This document shows positions 34,795-46,597 of a stretch of DNA of 64,000 bases, one piece after another. The notes below the pieces were generated by a model, which searched no databases, was not told the origin of the DNA, and saw only the letters and a program-made list of their open reading frames with translations. The DNA comes from Hymenopus coronatus (lineage: Eukaryota; Arthropoda; Insecta; Mantodea; Hymenopodidae). How positions within the stretch are numbered: position 1 is the stretch's first letter; each line of letters opens with the position of its first letter. Location of the stretch: positions 399,995,132 through 400,059,131 of the forward strand of contig CM060900.1 in NCBI GenBank assembly GCA_030762935.1. The letters are read 5' to 3'. The position numbers and the translations under genes are program-made.

Positions 34795-35421
34795 CCAGAA
34801 AGTAACAAATGGTTTGGCGTAACCAAATAATAATGAAAGATAAAGTCATAAAACTTTATTTTTAAGTTACAGTACCTTTCTTTATTTTTCAATGCAATCA
34901 CCATTGCTATCAATGTATTTATTGTTATTACAGGTTTTTCAATGCAGATGTTATACTCTTCCACTGCTCAAGATCTGAACCAAGTTGCCACTGCCACTTT
35001 GATGTCTTCATTGGTTGAGACATTTTTTCCACCCAAATGTCACATACCCTGTTCAAAGTAAAACACCAGTTTTTCTGAATTGTTTTATCAACATTTGCTT
35101 TCAACTCCTCCATAATAGTTGATGAACTTACATTCTGGTCCTTGTCATGCACACTGGTTCTTCCTTGATCACTTGCAAGTTATGCATCATTTCCTCACTG
35201 AAGACTTGTTCATTGCATTATAACTATTCGATTGGCTGAACATTTTGTGCATTCAAAAAATGAATAAATTCTTTGGTGGTAGAAAAGTATAATATTGGCA
35301 GTGAAAAACTAGTACCATGTAACAATAACTGTCGTGACAGAATGTAACCTTGTAAATAAAGTTTTGTCTTGATATATTTTATTATTATTTAGTTATGCCA
35401 AATTGTTTGTTAGTGTCTGGA
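34795..35421 (-). mobile_element. Internally deleted mariner-type element
   Basis: The inverted ends are CCAGAAAGTAACAAATGGTT on the left and CCAGACACTAACAAACAATT read inward from the right; both continue TTGGC(G/A)TAAC(C/T)AAATAATAAT. On the minus strand a transposase N-terminal piece (DQNVSSSTIMEELKANVDKT) is joined directly to a C-terminal piece (about 34890-35000). The catalytic middle is missing. The right end is followed by ATA; the left flank is less clear, so the target duplication is unproven. Confidence 0.65.
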
Positions 35422-35423
35422 TA

Positions 35424-36597
35424 ACCCTTATGGATGAAAAGACATGTTCTAATTGACAAAAATTTTAAGGCTGAATAAAAAGTTTAAGCACCCTGCAATA
35501 ATTTTTCTGCATGCTTAATTGCCTCAGTTTCGTGAACTTGCAGGGGGATGGAAGAATAAAACATGTTTTGACATTTTATTCTACTGACTGGATGGCCCAA
35601 CACAGTTTGACATCATTGCATAACATGAATAGCCTTATTCTATTTCCTACAAAGAAATTTCTGCATATATTATGTGCAACAAATGTCATTATGAATGGTT
35701 TCACACCATATTTTAACCCAATCAGTATGTATATTCTAAATTGAAGCAGTATCATTTAACATAAATCGGCAAAATTATTTCAAGTTCTACACCCATTACG
35801 TTCACAAATGTAGGAATACTTGAAACTCCAACTTTCCATGATATATTATATCCTAGACGTGAATGTTTATACCACAGAGTCTGGATGGTATGATGTGTCT
35901 GAAAATTAATTCATTAAATTATAAAATGTTGTAATACTAACAATAGCCTTTTAAAGGTGTACTGTGCTTCCAGTTTACCAATCTACTTTTACCCCCATGG
36001 TAGAAATTGAATCCTTTCTACAGAAGCAGTGGAAATTGATAAGCTGGTTAATATCTATAACACAGACAACAGAAGAAGTCATGTCCTTGATACTTCCTGC
36101 TGTCAAATTGTGTTAAGAAAGTTTCCCTTTGAAAATAAAGACTCCCTTTTTAAAGGAATTCTTCTCTCCGAAACTGATTTGCATTAAAATGTTTTAGACT
36201 GACTTTCTTTATTAAATTATTTTCGTTTCTGCCGTGGTACCAAGAAAAAGTAATTTTGAGTAGGGGGTGTTAGGGCAGGGACATGGGCCCCTGTTAAAAA
36301 AAAACTGATTAAAGGACATAATCACTGTCAACACAGGTACTACAAGCAAGGTTGGATTTAAGATGTAGGGGTTCATCTCAATATTTTCCTGGCCCCTCAT
36401 CTGCAAGTCTCACTCCAATAGGTGCTAAAACTTGTAGGCATTTGCCAAAATTTTAAAATAGACATTAATGAATTTTTGGAGATTGAAGGAATCTGCATTT
36501 ATATGGCAGTTTCATTTCTGCGGTTTTTAGCTTTTTACTAAAAACTAAATTTTTTAAAAGTGTGTATATTTCAAACTGAAAGCTGTTGCAAAATTTA
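35424..36597. other. Intergenic AT-rich sequence, nothing recognised
   Basis: The plus-strand open frame at 35511-35744 has no recognisable feature. No repeat ends were seen. Confidence 0.4.
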
Positions 36598-36605
36598 TAA
36601 TAAAT

Positions 36606-37357
36606 GGAAATTATTTACAAGTTGGGCCGCTAACTCTCTCCACTGCGACTTATGCCAGTTTTGCACTCTAACGGGACCGGTGTGGTTAGAGAGGGATTAT
36701 GGGTGGGGAGGTGGTTTAAAAAACTAATGTTGTATCCATTGCGCTGTTAGGAGTTGTTGGAAATATCGATAATGAGGTACTACCATGATATAAAATTAGA
36801 AACATAAATTTATATACACACACTAACCTAAACGGATTGGAACCTAACCTCGCACTAAATTTGAAATCCACAGGCTTTGAAATTGTCATCATAAATACAA
36901 AGTCAATCAATCGCACTTAGTTTCATTCAATTTTAGAGTGGCCGAAGTTCTGCATACTAAAATTTACTGAGCAGCTGTAACTGCGTGAAACATACTTGTC
37001 ATACATCAGCACAGCGTCTAGCGACATATGCCGGTGTTGCATTCCACAACACTGTTCGCCTGCCGCCGACAATGAGACTCAGGTTTTAGGCACTTTAATG
37101 TGTAGTATTATTATATATTTACATTGCAAAAGTACTACAAGACTTCTTTATTTATATTCTACTCCTTCTAGGCAGCATACTTCATAAATATTCACAAAAA
37201 AGGATTGCTACGCGCACTTAATAAATTAGTGTGTAACTTAATTACGGAGCTTTTCCGATAAAAACAATTGGTGAAAACGTAACAAGTATAAACCAAACTT
37301 TCAGTCAAACCACAATTTGTTTAATTTCTAGAGGGGCCCAAGTTCTCTATAATTACC
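36606..37357 (+). mobile_element. hAT-like MITE, copy A
   Basis: This is a 752-bp element with a perfect 8-bp duplication, TAATAAAT, at 36598-36605 and 37358-37365. An 8-bp duplication is the hAT hallmark. The ends are GGAAATTATTTACAAGTTGG and, read inward from the right, GGTAATTATAGAGAACTTGG, both leading into GCC. Copy B (63212-63963) has exactly the same length in inverse orientation with only scattered substitutions. The open frames it carries (36716-36916 minus; 36996-37187 plus) have no transposase motifs. Confidence 0.85.
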
Positions 37358-37365
37358 TAATAAAT

Positions 37366-38590
37366 TATTGGATACCTTTTCTTTCTCTCTTCATTATTTT
37401 CTATTTCAAAAAACAAGGGCAAACAAATATATTGAACATAAAAGGGGGATCACAATTATATTCACTAGGCATCCACATATACTCTGTTCTCTCTTCAAAA
37501 GTACTCATGTTATCCATTCAATATATACAATTCATTTTTCATTTTATATGGCATGGTTTTAGCATATGAAGTAAAATGTCCCACCACCATCATCACTTAA
37601 TTTGTTGACTCATTTGGTTCTGAATGTGTAATGGTTAATTCAATTAAACTTTCCAAACAAAAATGTATGTAACTGCTAAAGAAACTTGGTGCTTTTCCTT
37701 ATGTTTATCATCAGCATCAACAAGGTTAGAATTTCAATACAAACATATTTTTTACCAAAAAAATAAAAAAATTTAACATAATATTACAAGATGAAATGAA
37801 AGTTTTGCACTGTTGTCTTCAGCAACAACAAAATATGGATTTAAAGCTGTACTCAGTTCACTAATACAATATTATAGCTTATCAGGTAGCTAATATAAAA
37901 ATATGCTTAAACCTTAAGCTTTCCAAAGAGAAAGCAAAATGTTATCTAAATCAATTTTTCAACATGCTTGCTTAGCATATAGATACCATTTGTAGTTGTA
38001 CAAAAATATAAAACTATGCTTAAAATAAGAAATTTCTGTGAGTCCCCATTACCTATTTTGCGAGACACTTATGCCATTAGTGTTTAAATTATATTCTCTG
38101 TTATTAGAAATTGTGTACCCCTTGTATATGATTTGAAAAGATGTATTCTATTACTTGTACATATCTATTTTAGTCAATTACCTAATTATTTACGTTATGT
38201 AAACCTTTTTTTTTTTTTTTGTTTCTACTGAGTATATAAAATGTTAGATATTTATTTTGTAACACATCTGTGGAATTTGTTTAACTGTCCCTGATTATGG
38301 GTCACTTGGCTCTTTGCGTCCTTCTGTAAATAACCATAATAACCACAAGAACAATGATGATAATGATAATATTAATAGTAGTAATAATGATGATGACGAC
38401 AATAATAATAATAAAAGATGGCAGTAACCTAACCACTTAACTTAGCTTCCTCCCCACATGGAGGACTTACACCCCAAGATGTGCATGTGAATGCCTAGGG
38501 TAAGAAGCCTCTCGAGGAGCTGACAAACTTCTAATCGTAAAATGAACTTTTAATGAGGGATTGGCCGATAACTATGCATGTGATTGAGGA
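37366..38590. other. Intergenic AT-rich sequence, nothing recognised
   Basis: AT-rich sequence with a T(14) tract near 38207 and short TAA/GAT-rich stretches near 38355-38415. No coding motif was recognised. Confidence 0.4.
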
Positions 38591-38599
38591 AGTATAATA

Positions 38600-38765
38600 C
38601 ATGAAATTAAGACAAAATGGATGATAGGAAAAGGTGAGATGGGGCGACTGATGGAAGGAATGGTAGGGGAAACTGGAGCACCTGGAGAAACCCTGCTCAG
38701 GATTGAATCCAGGCTACCTTGGTAAGAGGAGAGTGGTCTAACCACTAGGCCACAGCACCATCATA
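38600..38765 (-). repeat. SINE, family 1, degraded copy
   Basis: On the minus strand it starts with a tRNA-like head (ctgtggcctagtggttagac) and a decayed B box (ctggattcaatcctgagc). The body keeps 'tttctccaggtgctccagtttcccctaccattcc'. Confidence 0.6.
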
Positions 38766-38891
38766 ATGGTGATAACTGATGATAATGATAATCATAATGT
38801 ATAAATAAATATTTAATGGTTTTTTTTTCATTTTCATTAAGTAGATGCTTTTATTTCAAATGTTGAAGGCAAGAAGTACAAGAATGATGAT

Positions 38892-38928
<37 letters not shown>
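38892..38928. repeat. (ATG)n microsatellite
   Basis: About twelve pure ATG/GAT triplets. Confidence 0.97.
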
Positions 38929-38930
<2 letters not shown>

Positions 38931-39057
38931 CCATTTTGATGTGCATGCACACGTGCACTCACCGCGTGAGTAGCGCCGGCACTTGTCATTTACTCATGCA
39001 GAGCTGTCAACATATGACTAATATCGCCGGGCGGTGCCACTGCCAACAGGCTGGGCC

Positions 39058-39155
39058 CTTAGCCGCTAAGCGTTGCCCATCTTGAGGACCCTAAGCCGCA
39101 AGGCAATCGCCAATGTTGAAGACGATAAGTCGCAAAGCGTAGCCGAGGGATGTCT
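39058..39155. repeat. GC-rich tandem repeat, about 33-bp unit
   Basis: Three imperfect units begin at about 39058, 39090 and 39123: cttagccgctaagcgttgcc, cctaagccgcaaggcaatcgcc and gataagtcgcaaagcgtagcc, spaced by 'tgaggac/tgaagac'. Related units appear in the opposite orientation at 40366-40437. Confidence 0.6.
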
Positions 39156-40014
39156 CTTAGGAGTGGAACAGTCGCGGCAGAAGGCTGTGGCTGCGGAACC
39201 ACGAGAGGTCGTAGCAGTGGAATCTGTGAAGAGCAAACCTCAATGATCCACGGCGTAGCCACGGGATCAGTAAACTTAAAATCCCAACGAACAAGGGTTT
39301 ATAGAAAACACTAAAAAAAAAAACAGTTTAGAACAGCACTGCAAGGACTAGCCAATCTGATGGATTTGAATCCCTCCTTTAGTTTGGCTGCGAATGCATG
39401 AAAATCATCGGCAACAGTGCGTGTTTTCCTTGCATGGCGTCATCATTTCTGCTGTAAAAGAAAACGTACTTTAACAGCTTTGCAGTTGTCAACATCTACA
39501 TTTACACTGATACGAAAAACGTATGGCCCTTTGGTAAACTTTCAAATGGGCTTCTCATGCGGAACATTTTCCCAAGGTATTTTAATGGCACAGATGAGCA
39601 CGAAGTACTAGGCGTCGAGAGCTACTTTAACTTTCGTCTTTTCAGAGGTGAAAACTCGGCCGCCACGCAAAAGTAACTGCCCCAATATGTAATAAAATAT
39701 TGCTCTTTTTTACGAGTTATCCCTTCGCTACTGCGCGTATTTTGTTTTTCTGTTATTTACTAAGCTCTATATGTTATATAGCATCTTACAAAATCACAAT
39801 ACGATGGATGAATTATATAAAATGAATATTCAAATGAGATCCGAAGCCATAGAGCTCAGTTGTCCCATATTTGTCTTTTGAGGATTGTGGAAATCTCCTT
39901 TAAAAGTTTTAAACGAATAATTACCCCAAGCTAAATAAAAAATTCAGAACCTCCGGATTAGAACACCCACTACCCCTAAAAATACACCTGAGAGGGTTGA
40001 AATGATGACTTTTG

Positions 40015-40190
40015 GATAGTGTTTAACGCCCGCTTTTACTACCAAGGCACGCAAGCGATGTGACTGGTGATACAAGGAATGAAGATGGAGCACCGATGGA
40101 ATGCGATGGCGGGGGAACCCGGAGAAAACCCGCCCCTGTCCACCGCAAATCTCGCATACAGTCGCTTGGGATCGGGCCGTCTAGGTGATA
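40015..40190 (-). repeat. SINE, family 1, 5'-truncated
   Basis: The tail (gtgtttaacgcccgctttta read on plus) and body (ggaacccggagaaaacccgc) match other family-1 copies. The tRNA-like head stops at 'ctaggtga', and an (ATG)n microsatellite follows directly. Confidence 0.75.
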
Positions 40191-40194
40191 TTAT

Positions 40195-40195
40195 A

Positions 40196-40238
<43 letters not shown>
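40195..40238. repeat. (ATG)n microsatellite
   Basis: About 14 triplets, immediately adjacent to the truncated head of a family-1 SINE. Confidence 0.97.
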
Positions 40239-40365
40239 CGACGAAGACTGGTGCTCACTTTAAAAGAAGTTTGCAATTTCCTGGCGTTTCTTTGATACCT
40301 ATAGTTCCTTAGAAGGTGTACGTAATTAAAAAACTGCCTCATTCCTGTACTTCTAAAATAATCCC

Positions 40366-40437
40366 TCGACGACGCTTTGCGGCTTGGGGCACTCAGCATG
40401 TGGTTACGCTTCGTGGCTTAGGACCCTCAACACATAG
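40366..40437. repeat. GC-rich repeat units, inverse orientation
   Basis: The units gacgctttgcggcttggggc and ttacgcttcgtggcttagga are reverse complements of the 33-bp-type unit at 39058-39155. Confidence 0.5.
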
Positions 40438-40783
40438 GTATGGCAGTATTTTTGTTAGTTGTCTGCGGTTGGGAGTGGCATGGCGCACCTCTGCAAATAA
40501 TATTGGCAAACTTGTTCCCGCTCGCAACTTATTAAGTATCGAAGAATATCCACCGCAACTTTCAGAATAGTACAACCATAATGCCAACATGTTAGAGCAT
40601 CCACGGAACCCAAACCTCCTTCAACAAACATCCGGCGTTATTAGTATTTCGAAGCATGTGCATATACTCACTCTCAAATCAGCTGAACACCGGTGCAACG
40701 CATCTGAACGCAACCTCGTTTCATACTACTGCTCTGTTACTGCTTTTACATTAGCCGCGTAGCGTCTGCTTTCAGACTGACTT

Positions 40784-40789
<6 letters not shown>

Positions 40790-40815
<26 letters not shown>
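40790..40815. repeat. (CT)n microsatellite
   Basis: About twelve pure CT dinucleotides. Confidence 0.97.
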
Positions 40816-41449
40816 GCCGACCTTGGAACTGGAGAAGACAAACTAGCACTTGCTTATAGTGCTTGGAATCCTGTGCTTCAGAGAAAAGGAAGCAATAGCA
40901 TCCGAAGACTATCATGTATAAATACGAGCAGGTACGCTAGGTTATAAATAAAAAGTACCTATACTTATAATTTTGTATATATGTAGATACTATTAAGCGT
41001 CAGTTAATTTTCATACAACTGGCATTTTCAGTGTGGAATGAGAACTTCCTTACCTTCACTAATACCATGACTGTTATGTGCTGGACAGAACATTAGCAAT
41101 GCAGCTGGACATTATGAAAGCGAGTTCATTAGCCTATAGGTATTTTAGTTTAAATAGATATATTATTTAATTCGTTGATAAATTACAGAAAAGTATGCAG
41201 GAAAAAAAAAATCTGATTTGATGAACTCACATGACTCCCTACGCACCCTTAAACAAACTAGAATCACAAAAGCGTATTTTATGTATTTAGTTTTCCATTT
41301 TTATCCCGCAGTTAACTGCATGGTCCCATCGATGGCATTTCCCTTTAGATTTATAGAGCATATTGCCTATTGGCAATGGTGTTAACTCGTGTACCGATGT
41401 GGTTGAATTTTCTGTATACATATCTTTAATTTTAATGGTTAAATTACGC

Positions 41450-41590
41450 ACGCATTCACACTCGCATTCAGACTTCGAGACTCTGGGAAGGATAGGGAAT
41501 AATCTGTGCTAGAAAAAAATCCCTACCCCCAGCCGGGAATTTAACCCAGGACCCGTCACACAACAGGCAAGTGCCGTCCGAATATAAAGG
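41450..41590 (-). repeat. tRNA-like SINE fragment
   Basis: The minus strand carries a B-box-like tcctgggttaaattcccggc, followed by tggggg and a run of T, and preceded by 'cggcacttgcctgttgtgtg'. It resembles the tRNA half of a SINE, with no intact cloverleaf. Confidence 0.4.
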
Positions 41591-41609
41591 CGTATTATTT
41601 TACCTACTT

Positions 41610-42235
41610 CTTGTTAATCCATATAAACTTTCACGACAGATTTATATGACGTGTACCATACATTAGGTAAAGCAATAGTCAATTTTTTTAAAGAACGTGT
41701 TGCTCTATGATGACTTTGAAATGCCATGCTCTTTGCATGATCGCGAGAAAAAGAAATGTGGTGCATTGCACTCACATGACCTTCTCTACTCACGTTGAGC
41801 AACCTGTTCTTATAAACGGGTATTGTTCTTTCACTTCGTGTCATTCAGGATAAGCATTTGCAGAAATTGTCCTATGCACCTACACATCCTCCTTGGATCA
41901 CAGTAGGGGTTAAGCGATAGTCAAATCTTTTAAGAACTACTCGCTATATTTTTGCAGAAATGCTGCATTTTGCACGGCTAAAAGAAAAAGAATTACAAAA
42001 TCTGATGTGTTCATTCACATGCCTTCCTCTATACCCCCATAATACGTTTTTGTTTAGAAGATGTTTCTTCTATTTCAAGCTAATCGAGATAAACATTATA
42101 AGAAATGGTCTTATTACTTAGTTTCTTATATGTACAAGGGAAATACGAGAATACACTAAGCTAAAACGATAATCAAACCTTCTAAAAGCTGTTTGGTATG
42201 TGATTGATATTACTTTCTTTGCATGGCCAGGAGAT
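41610..42235. repeat. Diverged tandem repeat, about 245-bp unit, three units
   Basis: The anchor motif '(g)taaagcaatagtcaatttttt' at 41666 recurs as 'gttaagcgatagtcaaatctttt' at 41908 and 'gctaaaacgataatcaaaccttct' at 42159. Each is followed by a related 'ctttgcatgatcgcgagaaa' or 'ttgcacggctaaaagaaaaa' segment. A further relative lies at about 45690-45860. Confidence 0.6.
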
Positions 42236-42286
42236 TACAAATTCCCGTATGAGAAGTATTTTACAATTGAAATCAATAATAATAAT

Positions 42287-43610
42287 AAATATCTCGGAAA
42301 CGATCAACTCTACAAAATAATGTATATGATATAAATTATGTGTTTTAATGAGATCTACATTTTTGTCTGTGGTAAGTTTTTGTCTCCTACGGTTTACCAG
42401 TTATACAAAATGCAGCAAACTTAATCCGGAATGAAGAGGTCCTCAGAGGGTATTTCAAGGAAATTCAAGATATACATTTTATTTGCCATGTAAACACCTT
42501 TAATATATGGTATTTTAATCAAAATCGTTCATGTTTGAGAAAAATAAAAATTTCAAAGTGGTTTCCATATAAAGGGTAATTTGGGGTGTGGAAATTTTCT
42601 TGAAAATCTTTGTGTCGAAACCTTGGAAGATATTAAACTTAAATGCCAAATTTGGTATTAAACGGTATTTTAGTTTTTGAGCTGTGGTGTCTATATACAC
42701 ACACTGACCTTTTTCTAAAGCTGCTTTTTTATTTTAGGGGTCTTAAATCATGTATTTTCCGTGAAAACTCGGTATCCAAATTTGTAGTGGAATGCAATAC
42801 ATTCTCTACACTATTTACATAGCACGTGTAGAGAAAATAACAAATAACTTACAATTTGAGAAAATTACATGTTTTGAAAATCCAAACAAACAACAAGAAA
42901 TGTCTCGGAAAGATTAACTCCACAAAAATAAACGGATAAAATAAATATGACATTTTTCACTAAATTTTGCGCATTAAGTAGATCTACATTTTGTATAGTA
43001 AGATTTTGTCTATCTCTTACAGTTTACCACTTACGCCAAAGTCATTCTTTTGGTTATTCTTCCCAGAAAATTCACAACTTACATTTAATTTGTCATGAAA
43101 ATATTTTAATTCTTAAGCGTATGATATTTATACCTTTAACAAAATCGTTGAGTCTTTTTTGAGAAGATAACAATTTGCGTCTTTTTCCATATAAAGAGTA
43201 ATTTGGAGTGAGAGGATTTTCTTGAAAATCTTCGTGCCGCATCCTTAAAGAATGTTGAACTTTTAAATGCTAATTTTAGTAATTGCGAACCTTTCGGATT
43301 GGGTTATGCTGTTCGCATACACAGGATTATTTTTCTAAAACTGTTTTCTTTTGGGTTTTCGGGGGCCTCAAAACACATATTTGCAGTGAATTTTCGACAT
43401 CACATATTTGAATGAAATTCAATATCCTATCTCTTGTGGATTACCCATTATCTATACAAAAACATTTAGAGTAAACAGGACTTCACAGGTTATTCCCAGA
43501 AAATTCAACCTATACATTTTATTTGTCACGTAAATATGTCAAACATATAGTATTATAATCAAAATCATTTGAGTTATTTTTGAAGAAATAAAACAATTAG
43601 TAAAATGTTC
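42287..43610. repeat. Diverged tandem repeat, about 610-bp unit
   Basis: 'atatctcggaaacgatcaactctacaaaa' at 42287 matches 'atgtctcggaaagattaactccacaaaa' at 42899. 'ttcaagatatacattttatttgccatgtaaa' near 42463 matches segments near 43072 and 43507. The 'ccatataaagggtaatttgg ... ttttcttgaaaatctt' stretch also recurs. The third unit is shortened and interrupted at 43617 by a SINE. The array resumes at about 45490. Confidence 0.65.
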
Positions 43611-43616
43611 AATGTA

Positions 43617-44072
43617 AAGGGCGGGATGGCTGAGGCGGTTTCGTCTGTGGGCCACATTCGTGAGGTCGCGGGTTCGATACCCATAGCCGCTTACCTGACC
43701 CATGAGTTTATGGGGGGTTTCCCTGAGACCCAGGCAAATGCTGGGTAGGTTTATTTCATCCCCGAATTTCCTGTCCCTCTATGCCGTTTCCATGTCATTT
43801 CATTCATCCTTCAACCCGCTGGTTTCTTTCAGGATTGGAAGTGTCGGCGATGGTTCTCGATTCCACGTGGTAGGGAAAAAGGATGCTCAAAGTGATTATC
43901 ACGGTCCCCCGATTTCGGCTGGTTGCTGGGATGAGGACCACCCTTAGTGGTGTTGGATCCTTTGTGGCGCGGGGTCCCAAATCCGCCTATCCGAATCTCG
44001 GGGTGCTTCAATCTGGAAACTGTAGGGACCCTTCATTGCTGTACAGTTGCTCCTAGTTCCGGTCGCCTGGTG
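43617..44072 (+). repeat. SINE, family 2 (tRNA-derived), best copy
   Basis: The head has a good A box (ggatggctgaggcggtttcg) and B box (gcgggttcgatacccatag), about 50 nt apart, as in a Leu/Ser-type tRNA. The body contains 'gggtttccctgagacccagg' and 'tttcctgtccctctatgccg'. It appears to have been cut by the mariner insertion at 44073. About 80 bp beyond that element (45401-45490) could be its other end. Confidence 0.65.
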
Positions 44073-45400
44073 TACATTCTGTCAAGAAAGTACCGGGAAT
44101 TGATCATTTAAAAATCCTGTTTAAAAGTGGATTCAAAATTATTGCTGTCGCTAAGTTGATACAACTTTCCTCTATACCCACGCGGAGTTTGATCGTCATC
44201 TGTCATCTAGTTTGTTTACAGTACGCCATTTTGTTAGTTTATCTCAAAGGTGACTTGCGACTTTACGATGGATACAAATATTGAACAAAGGATCTGTCTC
44301 AAATTTTGCATTGCAAATGGTATTTCATGTGCCGAATCACTGAAAATGTTACAGAGGGCTTACGGTGAATCAAGTTTATCAAAAATACGTGCATGTAAGT
44401 GGTACAGTGCATTAAATAGTGGTCGAGATGTGAAAGATTTGCCTCGCTCTGGTTGGCCATCAATGGTTTCAACTGAACTGAACATCGCTAAAGTGAAGAA
44501 AATGGCGTCTGAAAATCGTAATTTAGGTCTGAGAGATATTGCCGCCAAACTTCCTGTGTCTCACAAATCAATTCGTACGATTTTAAACGATTATTTGGGC
44601 ATGACACGCGTTGCATTTTGGTTAGTTCCGAAAGACTTAAATTTTCTACAAAAACTCAATCGCGTAAGGATTGCTGAAGACATGCTAGAACGAGCCAGTT
44701 CCGACCCCAAATTCATGAAACGCATTGTAATTGGTGATAAGACATGGGTTTACGAGTTTGATACTCAAACCAATCAACAAGCTTCCGAATGGTGCCTTCC
44801 AACTGAACCGAAACCTAAAAGGGGACGTCAAACTCGATCAAAACTGAATATCATGTTGACAGTTTTTTTTTTTTTTTTTTTTTTTTTTTCGATTATCGCG
44901 GTGTCGTGCACTTAGAGTTCTTGCCAGAAGGTCAGATGGTAAATAAAGACTATTATCTGAGCGTTATGCAGCGTTTCAGAGAACAGAAAAGACCAGATTT
45001 GTGGAACGATTACTGAATGGATTCTGCACCACGATAACGCACCAGCTCACAAGGCTATTATTGTAAACGAATTTCTGGCCAAAAACTCAACAAATTTCAT
45101 AGAACAACCACCGTATTCACCTGTTCTGGCGCCTGCTGATTTCTTTCTCTTTCCAAAACTCAAGTTACCACTTCGAGGCACTCGTTTTCAGTCTATAGAA
45201 GACATAAAGGAAAATTCGCGGCAACAATTGACATCGATTCCTAACAGTGCCTACAAAAATGTTTTGATGATTGGATTATTCGTTGGCATAGATGTATAAT
45301 TTCAGAAGGGGCCTACTTTGAAGGCGATAAAATAAAATTGGATGAATAACTCATTTTTTGTGTTTTATTGGCAAATTCTCGAAACTTTCTTGACACAGTA
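44073..45400 (+). mobile_element. mariner element (most intact in the window)
   Basis: The inner TIR sequence TGTCAAGAAAGTACCGGGAA (left) matches TGTCAAGAAAGTTTCGAGAA (right, read inward). TA lies outside each end (44073-44074 and 45399-45400), with a 2-nt length difference in the outermost bases. It carries one transposase gene broken mainly by a T27 tract. It is inserted next to a family-2 SINE inside a tandem-repeat block. Confidence 0.85.
44250..45350 (+). pseudogene. mariner transposase disrupted by a T27 tract
   Basis: The open frame starts at 44250 (a likelier start is the Met at 44268, MDTNIEQRICLKFCIANGIS). It contains the HTH region with the link RDVKDLPRSGWPS, a second HTH (LRDIAAKLPVSHKSIRTIL) and GDKTWVYEFD (first Asp; usually GDETW). 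At 44863-44889 a run of 27 T replaces a short Phe-coding stretch and shifts the frame. Downstream the protein resumes with FDYRGVVHLEFLPEGQMVNK. After further slips near 44990-45010 come ILHHDNAPAHKA (second Asp) and PPYSPVLAPADFFLFPKLK (third Asp), ending GDKIKLDE. The DD34D residues are all present. Confidence 0.85.
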
Positions 45401-45489
45401 GTATCCTCTCATCTTATCCCTCCTGGGCGTAGATTCAATAATCGTCTAGGTTCGAGTCGAGTCCCCTCCGTCCGTGTCCTATTCCTATT

Positions 45490-46390
45490 CTCGCCAAGTA
45501 GGAATTTTGTTGAAAATATTCGAGCAACATCTTTTGAAGACATTTAAATACCAAGTTTGGTGTTTATAAGACTCTTCGTTGTTGAGTTACTGTTCATATA
45601 CACTCATATACGAACCTTTTTCTGAAAAAAACTGATGTATTCACATGATTGCAAATTATTCTTATGAAAGATTGTTTTGTATACTTCATTTTAATCTATA
45701 TAAACCTTTGCAGAAATATATACATTAGGTACACATTTCGTTACAAATACAAAGCGACTAGCACAGTCAAATGTTTAAGCATAGGACGCTATAGGCTGGC
45801 CTTAAAATGCATACTCTTTTTATGCAATCACGAGAAACAACTGAATGTCTACAGGACATTTAAAGAATGACAAAAGCATTTAACAACTACACCCATTAAT
45901 AAAAAGGTGTTTGAAATAACTCGTGTTTTAAAGAGATCTACATTTTTGGTGTAGTAAATTTTCAGCTATCGCTTGACGCTGATCAACTGTACAACATACA
46001 TGCCGACGATAGCACCATGCAGTTAAAGGCGGGGTATTAATGGAAGGATAAAAACAAACATACAGCATTTCGTCCGAATGAAAATAGCTTAGGAGATCAC
46101 TCTAAGAACATTCAAAACATACGCTTCGTTTGTCAAGTAAAGATATTTAATGTACGGCATTTTAAACTAACGTGTTAAAACAGTTATAAAAATGTTGAAT
46201 GAAACGGCTAGTTTGGGATTGGGGCATTTTTTTTTTTTTTTTTTTTTTTTTTCAAGATCTTCGTGTTGCAAGATACCGAACTAAAATTCCAAGTTTGTTA
46301 TTTATCCAACTTTTCTTTTTTGAGATATGCTGTTCACAGACCACTTTGTTTCTTTAACAAACTGATTACAAACACAATCTGTTCACAATA
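45490..46390. repeat. Tandem repeat block, continued
   Basis: 'gagatctacatttttggtgtagtaaatttt' at about 45937 corresponds to 42357 and 42975. 'cattcaaaacatacgcttcgtttgtcaagtaaa' at about 46110 corresponds to 42463, 43072 and 43507. A T(26) tract lies at about 46228-46253, where the other units have 'gtgagaggattttcttg'. Confidence 0.55.
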
Positions 46391-46597
46391 AGAAATTGCT
46401 TTTTATTCAAATGCTTTCACAATAATTTTCTTTCGAAGCGGGCTGCATCTTCTACCGCATGCTCCAAATTTCCCGTTAACTACTGTTCACTATGCAATCC
46501 AAGTTGAAATTGAACTGTCTGCAGCTTTCGTTCCCATTTGTATACCTGTCGACCACGTGATAGGAAGCTTTCAGAAGCAGTCGCACGTGCAACCACG

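Noticed and set aside
36716..36916. 66-codon open frame conserved between the two 752-bp MITEs
   Set aside because: Conservation follows from the high overall identity of the two recent copies. Antisense frames are equally conserved, and no transposase motif is present.
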